Shown: positions 56,396 to 64,000 of the stretch, piece after piece
Position numbering within the stretch: position 1 is the first letter of the stretch
Layout: each line of letters opens with the position of its first letter
Notes under the pieces: generated by a model
What the model saw: the letters and a program-made list of their open reading frames with translations, nothing else
Told to the model about the DNA's origin: nothing
The model's database searches: none
Made by a program: the position numbers and the translations under genes
NCBI GenBank assembly: GCA_002786065.1
Contig: NHNY01000031.1
Span: 1,510-65,509 of the forward strand
Direction of reading: 5' to 3'
From: Microcyclospora pomicola
Taxonomy: Eukaryota > Ascomycota > Dothideomycetes > Capnodiales
DNA: 64,000 nt

Positions 56396-57688
56396 ATGTC
56401 TCTACCTGTGAGCTGGCTGGAGATAGACGTGAGCAGCCATTTCTCTCTTCAAAACATTCCTTTCGGGATCATCTCCACCGCAGCGAATCCCGATCCACGT
56501 CCAGCGGTGGCTATTGGTGATTACGCTCTCGATCTTCAATCCTTCACATCTGGAAATGGCTTTTCGGCACTATCGATCATTCAACCACATCAGGCTGTAT
56601 TCTCTAGAACGACGTTGAATGACTTTGCTGCACTTGGCAGGCCGATCCACCGCGTGGTGCGAGAGTATCTCCAGAGTGTCTTGCTCCGAGACGGACCATT
56701 TCCGGGAGTCTTGGAGGGAAATAGGGAACTCCAACAAGCGGCACTCATTCCTATCGACCAATGCATATCTCACCTCCCACTACACATTGGCGACTACACC
56801 GACTTCTATGCCGGCCTCAACCATGCTTACAACGTTGGCGTCCTCTTTCGTGGCGAAGCGAATGCCCTGCAACCCAACTACAAGCACCTTCCGGTCGGCT
56901 ATCATGGTCGTGCAAGTAGTGTAGTGGTCTCTGGCACGCCGATACGGAGACCAAATGGGCAGGTCCTTGTGGATCCTGCCGCTTCCGAAAAACGACCCGA
57001 ACTCGGTCCAAGCCAGAAGCTCGACATTGAATTAGAGCTTGGTTGCTTCGTGTGCAAACGTTCCCCCATGGGAGAGCCAGTATCCATCGCGAATGCCCCC
57101 GAGCATTTGTTCGGTGTTGTTCTTATGAATGACTGGTCGGCACGAGACATCCAGGCTTGGGAATATGTGCCGTTGGGTCCGTTTAACTCGAAGAACTTTG
57201 GCACCACGATATCGCCATGGGTTGTACTCATGGACGCGTTGGAATCGTTCTCGACCCCTGGGCTAGCCAATGACACCAAGACATTACCGTATCTTGAGCA
57301 AGACAAACCATCGCACTTCGCGATCCGACTTTCTGTCTCGCTTACTACGCCCTCCGGAAAGACGTCCAAAATCACGAGCACAGGTGCTCAGAACCTGCTG
57401 TTCTCCTTTCCCCAGATGTTGACCCATCACACGGTCGGTGGTTGCCCTTTCAACGTTGGCGATCTACTTGGCTCAGGAACGATCAGTGGGACAGCGGAGA
57501 CAGAAAAAGGGTGCCTGCTGGAGATGACCCAGAATGGAAAGGTAGAGATTGAGCTGGAAGGTGGCGAAAAACGAATATTCTTGCAGGACGGGGATGTAAT
57601 CACGATCACTGGGTTGTGTGGTGAAGAAGGTGCTCTTGTGGGCTTCGGTGACTGTACAGGGAGGATTCAAGCAGCACCAAAGCTCTGA
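56396..57688 (+). CDS. fahA: Fumarylacetoacetate hydrolase
   Basis: Single exon, 430 residues, normal length. Start at 56396 (MSLPVSWLEIDVSSHFSLQN), then FGIIS, GDYTDFYAGLNHAYNVGVLF, LPVGYHGRASSVVVSGTPI, the divalent-metal ligands in the LDIELELGCFV and VLMNDWSARDIQAWEYVPLG blocks, and GDLLGSGTISGT near the C-terminus. It splits fumarylacetoacetate to fumarate and acetoacetate, the last step of the homogentisate pathway. Diverges from hmgA. Confidence 0.96.
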   Translation: MSLPVSWLEIDVSSHFSLQNIPFGIISTAANPDPRPAVAIGDYALDLQSFTSGNGFSALSIIQPHQAVFSRTTLNDFAALGRPIHRVVREYLQSVLLRDGPFPGVLEGNRELQQAALIPIDQCISHLPLHIGDYTDFYAGLNHAYNVGVLFRGEANALQPNYKHLPVGYHGRASSVVVSGTPIRRPNGQVLVDPAASEKRPELGPSQKLDIELELGCFVCKRSPMGEPVSIANAPEHLFGVVLMNDWSARDIQAWEYVPLGPFNSKNFGTTISPWVVLMDALESFSTPGLANDTKTLPYLEQDKPSHFAIRLSVSLTTPSGKTSKITSTGAQNLLFSFPQMLTHHTVGGCPFNVGDLLGSGTISGTAETEKGCLLEMTQNGKVEIELEGGEKRIFLQDGDVITITGLCGEEGALVGFGDCTGRIQAAPKL

Positions 57689-58450
57689 AATAGCAAGAAG
57701 ATCTATCTGCTGTCTTAATGTGCCACGAACGAGCTTTTCATTGTGGCTGTCGTACTGCGTACGCTTGATATCATCCTCAGAGATAACCTGGTCTACAGCG
57801 CACGTCACCCAGGGCGTCAACTCCTTGATGGTCCGCACATGCTTTAGAAGAGGGACCAACATATCGGCGATGTTCGTAGCCGTAGGCTGGTGGCAGGTGT
57901 CGAGGGCGTGTATTTGACTAGCCGAAAAGAGCAATCGTCAGAAAATGCGCCATAGTTCCGCTTTCTAGAAGCTAGTCGAGCTAAACATGCACGAGCTTCC
58001 CCGGGAATACATGTGCATGTACACTCCCCTGTGGAGACTGGAGAAGTGCAGACCATGTGCTCGATTAACAGCAGCAGAGCAAGCCAGTCATCTATGTATG
58101 ATCGGGTACCTAGCTCACCTGTTCGACAGTAACACTTCCAACGTGACACAGACATGGCAAAGAGCTGTCAGCCGCCACTACTAGTTGTCCTTATGCCCGA
58201 GGGGCACAGGCTGATGTGTATCTTGAGACCGGCTTCGTGGTACAGTCTGACCCCGCTGCGAACACAGCGGAATGAAGTACAGTACAGTGTGGAATACAAT
58301 CCGTTGTGATGTGGGGCTGTATGCCTATGCGTTGTTGTATGGAAGGATACTTCAGCGCGTATATGTAAGTTGCTCACATCGCTTGAGCATTCGCTATTCC
58401 ACTTTATAGATGACCAAGCCGTCGTCACACCTCACTTTCAATCGCAGAAG
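57689..58450. other. Intergenic between fahA and CYP504
   Basis: 762 bp with no gene. A maleylacetoacetate isomerase gene (GST fold) was specifically looked for here and not found. Confidence 0.5.
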
Positions 58451-60120
58451 ATGTCACAGCCTGATAGCAACCCGCAAGGCGTGGTGGCTTTGCTCTTGTC
58501 TCCACAGATCTTACCTTTCTTTCTTCTTGCTGTTGGCTTCACTATCCTCAAGTTTCTTGATAGGACCGATATACCAAACATTGAAGGCATTCCACAAATA
58601 CCAGGCATTCCCATATTCGGGAACCTCATTCAGTTGGGCACGAATCATGCCAAGGTGGCCCAAGAATGGAGCAAGAAATATGGCCCCGTCTTCCAAGTCC
58701 GCATGGGCAATCGCCGCATCATCTTTGCCAACACATTCGACAGCGTCAAGAACCTCTGGATCACAAATCAGTCGGCCCTGATTAGTCGCCCCAAGCTGCA
58801 TACTTTCCACACGATCGTCAGCTCCAGCGAGGGCTTCACCATCGGTACCAGTCCCTGGGATGAGAGCTGCAAGGCGCGAAGAAAGGCCGCCGCGACCGCT
58901 CTCAATCGACCGGCCGTGCAAAGCTACATGCCCATCATCGATTACGAGGCTACCAAGTCGATCAAGGAGATGTTGATCGATAGCAACTACGGCGAGATCG
59001 ATCTGGATCCGAATGCATACTTTACAAGATATGCCCTGTCGACTTCTCTGATGTTGAACTACGGCATCAAGATTGAAGGCAATGTCAACGATGCGATGCT
59101 AGCGGAGATCACGCATGTCGAGAGGATTGTGTCCAACTTCCGGTCCACGTCCAACAATTGGGCAGACTATGTGCCTTTGCTACGGTTACTCCCAGGCAAC
59201 GCATCGGGTCCACAAGAGTACCGTAAGCGACGAGCGGTGTACATGCACAAACTGCTGGGTATGCTCAAGCAGCGCATCAAGGATGGTACGGACGTACCTT
59301 GTATCAGCGGCAACGTCCTCAAGGATCCTGAAGCGAAGCTGAATGATGGTACGTGCTCGCAGATAATCAGCCTCAAGTCCTCTCAAATACTGACCACCTC
59401 ATAGCGGAAATCATGTCCATCGGCCTCACCATGGTCTCAGCAGGACTCGATACCGTCCCCGGCAACCTCATCATGTGCATCGCCTATCTCGCATCACCCC
59501 ACGGAGCCGACATCCAAGCCCGCGCCCTCCACGAGATCAATAGCATCTACCCCAACCACGACGCCTGGGAGCGCTGCCTACACGAAGAGAAAGTGCCGTA
59601 TATCACGGCGCTCGTGAAGGAGACGCTACGCTTCTGGTCCGTGATCCCCATCTGCCTGCCACGCACGAGCATCAAGCCGATCCGCTGGGGCGCCGCCGTG
59701 ATCCCCGCCGGCACGAGCTTCTACATGAACGCGTACGGCGCGCACTACGACGACACGCACTTCAAGACACCCTACGCCTTCCACCCGGACCGCTACCTTG
59801 CCGACGACTCGGTCGACGACGCGGCCGCCAGCCGCGGCACGCCGCACTACGGCTACGGCGCCGGCAGCCGCATGTGCATCGGCTCCCACCTCGCCAACCG
59901 CGAGCTGTACACCGCCTTCCTGCGCCTCATCACCGCGTTCGAGATCGTGCCGCCCGCGGACCAGCGCGACGAGCCGATCCTCGACGCCCTGGACTGTAAT
60001 CAGTACCCGACCAGTTTGACGCTGGATCCGAAGCCATTCAAGGTCGGGCTGCGGGTGCGGAATCGTGGGCTGGTGGAGCGGTGGATCGCGGAGAGTGAAG
60101 CGCGCACGAAGGATTTGTGA
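58451..60120 (+). CDS. Cytochrome P450 of the CYP504 type (phenylacetate hydroxylase)
   Basis: Join 58451-59348 and 59405-60120: 537 residues, 56-bp intron (GTACGT..CTCATAG) restoring KLNDAEIMSIG. An N-terminal membrane anchor (about residues 14-36) precedes IEGIPQIPGIPIFGN. Helix I reads TMVSAGLDTVPGNL; the ExxR is KETLRFWS; the haem loop is YGYGAGSRMCIGSHLANREL. Internal blocks FGNLIQLGTNHAK, FQVRMGNRRIIFANTFDSVK, SSEGFTIGTSPWDESCKARR and SNFRSTSNNWADYVPLLRLL agree with CYP504 (PhacA/PhacB) enzymes as I recall them. These 2-hydroxylate phenylacetate or 6-hydroxylate 3-hydroxyphenylacetate, feeding homogentisate to HmgA. Which of the two reactions is not decidable by eye. The second exon is markedly GC-rich. 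Confidence 0.9.
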
Positions 60121-60433
60121 AGCGTCGCTTGTGCACGGCTGGGTCTGCTATTTTGGGCTGCCGATCAGGCGACCGGTGCGCCGGGAAAATCTTGGTCGAA
60201 CTACATGATTTGGAGGTGATCTGAATTCACGTGGAAATGTGTCTAGGAGAGGAATATATGACCAAATGCATCGGGGCTGCGGAGAAAAGATTGAAATAAT
60301 GACCAGTGTATAACAAGCTGACGTGATGGGGTATCTCTTCGAAAAACTCTAAACCAAAAGCCATGTGCCAAGAACCATTTCATCATTCAGAGACAGTCGA
60401 ACCGAGTATGATGTAGTTGTTACGCACACCTCG
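60121..60433. other. Short convergent intergenic region
   Basis: 313 bp between the 3' ends of the P450 and hydroxylase genes; nothing recognised. Confidence 0.5.
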
Positions 60434-61666
60434 TCACTTTCTGCCTTTACGCCATCGTGTTCTTCGGGGCGATGGTTGCTCGGCTTCATCGACGCCCTCG
60501 TCCTCATCGCCACCTGCGCGGATGTCACGCGCAGTAGCGCTCCGTACGCTGTCTTGTCGCTTCCCGCTATTCTGGGAGCCATTCGTCTTAGACATAGCCT
60601 TTGCGACTGCGTCTTCGATCCGCTCGTCCAGCGCATGTTCGCGCGCCTCGTTTCTCATGTCGTCCAGGACGTCTGTCGTGCTTGACAATGATGTCCGGCA
60701 GATCAAGTCCATGAACCCCAGGTGGCCGAAGTTGCCGTTGGGTCCACGAGTCTTGACGGCTTCGAAATGAGCGTCGGTGCGCCGGGCCATACCCGCGAGC
60801 ACGATGCTTGAAGGCAGGACGGCATAGCCCGAGTAGACGAACAGCTCCTCCAGGCTGGCGATGGCGACGAACAAGTGCCAGGTGAGCACGTGGTACCGGA
60901 AGAGATATGCCGGGAGAAAGGTGGGTAGCCAGTGCCCGATCAGATAGGCCGCGGGATGATCGTAGGCTGCTGCGATGCTGAAAGGAAGCTTGATGCTGTG
61001 CTGCCATTGCAGATGCCATGCTTTCAGTGGTGTCTGGTATGTATGCAGGATGTATCGGTGCAGGCCGTAGCGTAGGACTCCTCGGAGGATAAAGCCGAAC
61101 AGCAAGTCGCGGAAGACACTCCAAGGCAGGGGTACAACGGTCGAGACTTTTAAAATGCTGCGCATGAAGAAGACGCGGGTGACGACCAGCTCCAGGGTTC
61201 CCTGTACGGCCACGGAGAGAAGGACGTTGCAGCTTGCGGTCACCGCAACCCTGAGCAGCCGACGGACGTCGAGTTGCTGCTGTGGCAGACCCTTCTGACC
61301 GCGAGCCTTGACTCGTCTACTCCAGCCAGGCAGCAGCAGATCAAAGGCTAGGAAAGCAAAAGCAGGCAGTAGATAGCACACCAAGCGTATCACGAGCGTT
61401 CCCATGAGCTCGATGCGCAGGGGATCATGGCTCATGACCAGAGCGGTCCATGTCAGCCAGAAGAAGGCGAGACTGATGGTGGTCGAGGTGCCGCCAAAGA
61501 ACGGAAGGGCCAGGAAGCTTAGCAACGGAAGCGGTATGGTGATGATGCTGGTGACCTTGGACACCACGAAACCGTAGACATTTGGCAGGGAGACGTGTGG
61601 GAAGATGGACGGAGACGCAGACGGAAACCCAAGCCCGGCCCGAATGGTCTCGACGAGGCCGGCCAT
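60434..61666 (-). CDS. Fatty acid hydroxylase/sterol desaturase superfamily membrane protein
   Basis: Single exon, 410 residues, ATG at 61666 (MAGLVETIRAGLG). Several hydrophobic spans (about residues 28-75, 85-110, 140-165, 185-205, 250-290). The di-iron histidine clusters are HRYILHTYQTPLKAWHLQWQH (HxxxxH and HxxxH), further His in YHVLTWH, and FGHLGFMD near residue 340. The C-terminus is charged and disordered. The ER membrane is the likely site, acting on sterols or alkyl chains; substrate unknown. Spacing of the third His box departs from the usual HxxHH, so activity is uncertain. Confidence 0.83.
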   Translation of the reverse strand: MAGLVETIRAGLGFPSASPSIFPHVSLPNVYGFVVSKVTSIITIPLPLLSFLALPFFGGTSTTISLAFFWLTWTALVMSHDPLRIELMGTLVIRLVCYLLPAFAFLAFDLLLPGWSRRVKARGQKGLPQQQLDVRRLLRVAVTASCNVLLSVAVQGTLELVVTRVFFMRSILKVSTVVPLPWSVFRDLLFGFILRGVLRYGLHRYILHTYQTPLKAWHLQWQHSIKLPFSIAAAYDHPAAYLIGHWLPTFLPAYLFRYHVLTWHLFVAIASLEELFVYSGYAVLPSSIVLAGMARRTDAHFEAVKTRGPNGNFGHLGFMDLICRTSLSSTTDVLDDMRNEAREHALDERIEDAVAKAMSKTNGSQNSGKRQDSVRSATARDIRAGGDEDEGVDEAEQPSPRRTRWRKGRK

Positions 61667-63038
61667 GACCGAGCGCGAGCTTATGAATCTTGCGCAGCAG
61701 ATGAGAAGGTTTTATTCGAGCTCACCGACGTCGCATGCCCAGATTGCTACGGCGATGGCAGCTGGTGCGCGGGACATGTACGAGAGAACAGCGGTCAGAA
61801 GGAGTGGTCTCGTGGAGGGACTGGAGCCGATAGACGCAGCTGAACTGCACATGACGTTGGCTGCAGCGGCCATCCTGGTCGCAGGGTAGCGTAGGGCTGT
61901 GGCTGGGTACTTGATAGCGCGATCGCAGGATTCCCCGTGGACGCTACGTACGGTACCTTATAATTATTCTTAGGCCGAACATTACGAATCACGACACCCC
62001 CTTCGACACTATACATGCTATCACGACGTTGCAGGAGAGTTCATGCTATCATGAACGTGCTGTCCGACATCACGAATCAGAGCGCGCGTGTCACCTCATG
62101 TCTGGGCCGGAGTCGCCGCACATTGCTGTGCACCGACGGATACGCGGACTCATCGATAGATACAGGGTCGAATGCTCGCCTAGGCCTTCTGCTCACGGAC
62201 GTGACGCGGTGTCCCTAGTGGAAACATACTGTACATTTCCGCCCAGACGTATCTTCGGATCGAGGATCGACATGCTTGCGCAACCTTCGCAGCACTGCCA
62301 TGTCCTCACTCTTCCACCAACACTACCACGTCTATCTTGGTGTACATCCTCGTATCCTGCCTTCCGGGGTCTCCGCCATGGGCTCTCAGGGTCATGGCCT
62401 CGCTCGCGAGACCATGTAATGGGCCAGACTCGGGGTCGGCAGCTTGCTCATGGTGGCCGGCCTTGTCTTCCGTCGAGGGTGATGATTCCTCAGACATTGT
62501 ACTCGATCCGAAGCGCCATGCAGCAGGCTCCCCGGCAGCATTCTTACCTTCTCCACCTACAGGGCTGAGTCCATGATGCCTCGCATTCGCGGTTGTCTGT
62601 GAAGAGCGCTGCAGATCGACATCCGATCCCGGTCCGCCTTCGCTGCCGTCATGCTGAGCATGGATTAGGTGCACAACTAGCCTCCGTCTCCACTCGGGTG
62701 CTGTGCAGTTCATGCTCCCTCCGAGACTGGATATACGATTCATGCGCGCCAGACCGCCATGTCCAGTTTGCTGTCACGCTGCAGCATATGCCTGCCGCGT
62801 CCGGTAATCAATGCCATCCCGGACAAATTGCATGGTATCGCGGGTTCATGATCACGCAGATGACTCAGAATGACAGACGTCCCTAGAACTGGTAAGGTGT
62901 TTCGAGACGGCTGTGAGTTACATATAGCCACGATTCCATTGCCAGGCGCAGCTCTACCTTTTGCCACTCAATGCGTCTTAAAACGTCCCGCTGCCTTCAC
63001 CCAGTAGCTACCTATCACATAATACTTTTGTGGCCATT
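61667..63038. other. Intergenic, nothing recognised
   Basis: 1.37 kb between divergent genes. Overlapping frames of 75-179 codons on both strands (62029-62568 plus, 62306-62743 minus) show no domain. Confidence 0.4.
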
Positions 63039-63959
63039 ATGGTGCCTTATCATGACCATTCACAAAATCGAGGAAGGCAGTCGGCAAATGACAGCAATAC
63101 TCCAGTGGATACAGGTTTGAGGGAGAACTGGAAAGGCAAGAGTGATGCCCAAGAGCGAAGACGTATCCAGAACAGGCTCAACCAGAGGGCCTTTCGACAA
63201 CGACAGAGATCCGGTGAGCCCTCTAGGACGTACAAGAAGCGGAGCTGCCCGTCAAAAAGCTCTCAGTCCCGATCTCCAAGTGGTGACAACGAGACTGGAG
63301 GGGATTCAGAAGGTGAAGAAGCGCTCGCACATGTCTCGACTGGGGTTCAACCACTCAGCCGGAACAGCTCGAGTCAAGGCGAAGGTCCCGACAAGGCACC
63401 AGCGGAAGGCGCGTCTATAACGACCACCGCAGCCTCCGACGAGCTGGCCCATCTGATCAAGCGTAATCTCTATACCGCCGCAACATCTAACGCGCAGCTC
63501 ATCGGTCTCGACCTCGATGCGCTGAAGAATGCTACCTGGGTCTGCACACCACGGACACACCGCCCACAGGACATACCGTCAGCACTAAGACCCATCGAAG
63601 CACAACATCAGATCCCGCACGATCCTTTCATCGACACGATTCCACACCCACGGTTACGATACAACATCTTGAGGGCTATCACAAGACAGCAGTTTGATCC
63701 AGTCGCGTTCTCTATCAGCCTACGTCAGTCCGGCGTGCTCGAAGAAGTCAACGGAACTTTGCAACGTGGCGGACTTGTGGTGTGGAACTCCCCCGAGCTG
63801 ATCGCAGATTGGGAAGTCTCGGAACCGTTTGCGATACGCTGGGAGTTTCTCTTCGAGGGATGCGAAGATCTGATAGCCGCGACGAACCGATGGCGGCACG
63901 AACGAGGCGAGAAACCACTTCCACCTTCCCTCGCGGCGCAACGTTATACTTCCGCTTGA
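63039..63959 (+). CDS. bZIP-like transcription factor with DUF3425 domain
   Basis: Single exon, 306 residues from the ATG at 63039 (MVPYHDHSQNRG). The basic region is ERRRIQNRLNQRAFRQRQR (about residues 39-57), the bZIP consensus NxxxQxxFRxR-type. No leucine heptads follow: the next 60 residues are Ser/Arg-rich. The C-terminal half matches the fungal DUF3425 block: DPFIDTIPHPRLRYNIL, LVVWNSPELIADWEVSEPFA, IRWEFLFEGCEDLIAATNRW. Probably a nuclear DNA-binding regulator; targets unknown. Confidence 0.85.
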   Translation: MVPYHDHSQNRGRQSANDSNTPVDTGLRENWKGKSDAQERRRIQNRLNQRAFRQRQRSGEPSRTYKKRSCPSKSSQSRSPSGDNETGGDSEGEEALAHVSTGVQPLSRNSSSQGEGPDKAPAEGASITTTAASDELAHLIKRNLYTAATSNAQLIGLDLDALKNATWVCTPRTHRPQDIPSALRPIEAQHQIPHDPFIDTIPHPRLRYNILRAITRQQFDPVAFSISLRQSGVLEEVNGTLQRGGLVVWNSPELIADWEVSEPFAIRWEFLFEGCEDLIAATNRWRHERGEKPLPPSLAAQRYTSA

Positions 63960-64000
63960 TCATGTACATGGTAACAGGTTATGGCGTCTCAGTACTGGCT

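Noticed and set aside
57689-58450. Hidden maleylacetoacetate isomerase between fahA and the P450
   Set aside because: No GST-like frame or exon set on either strand.
62029-62743. Overlapping frames of 145-179 codons
   Set aside because: Arg/Pro/Ser-rich, no domains, on both strands of the same DNA.

Overview
The window is nuclear DNA of a filamentous ascomycete (Pezizomycotina). The evidence is genes with 0-4 short introns of about 50-80 bp with GTRNGT-type donors and CTRAY-like branch sites; fungus-specific families (HET-domain NLR, Whi2-like BTB protein, CYP504, DUF3425 bZIP, GATA-finger SNF5); and intergenic gaps of 0.3-2 kb. Placement in Dothideomycetes is only a guess. Exon joins were worked out by hand from splice signals and reading frame; every multi-exon model marked confident keeps frame.

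Layout. 1-1.8 kb: 3' end of a very Ser-rich repeat protein. 2-11 kb: an accessory-looking stretch with a tandem-duplicated small coding module, a metallophosphoesterase broken by one base, a large HET/NB-ARC/TPR NLR with almost identical 42-residue repeats, then gene-poor DNA holding a diverged long inverted repeat. 11-25 kb: purple acid phosphatase, alpha/beta hydrolase, Whi2-like stress regulator, a cupin/JmjC-like remnant, Zn alcohol dehydrogenase, a type II membrane GT31-like glycosyltransferase, an ankyrin protein and a secreted type B carboxylesterase. 27-34 kb: a long disordered protein and a GT90 (CAP10-type) glycosyltransferase. 34-54 kb is housekeeping: SNF5, mitochondrial prolyl-tRNA synthetase, a GFA protein, the NatA auxiliary subunit Naa15, a tocopherol-cyclase-like protein, a Nug1/GNL3-like protein that lacks its GTPase domain, a secreted ureohydrolase, an Fpg/MutM glycosylase and several small proteins. 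54-60 kb is a catabolic cluster: homogentisate dioxygenase and fumarylacetoacetase diverge from one promoter, next to a CYP504 phenylacetate-type hydroxylase. 60-64 kb: a sterol-desaturase-fold membrane hydroxylase and a bZIP-like regulator.

How genes fit together: CYP504, HmgA and FahA are sequential steps from phenylacetate/tyrosine through homogentisate to fumarate and acetoacetate; the isomerase step (MaiA) is not in the window. SNF5 and the prolyl-tRNA synthetase diverge from a 430 bp spacer. The most unusual objects are the GTPase-less Nug1-like gene, the repeat-homogenised NLR, the tocopherol-cyclase-like gene in a fungus, and the small duplicated module at 3.0-3.4 kb. No tRNA, rRNA, CRISPR array or intact transposon was recognised.
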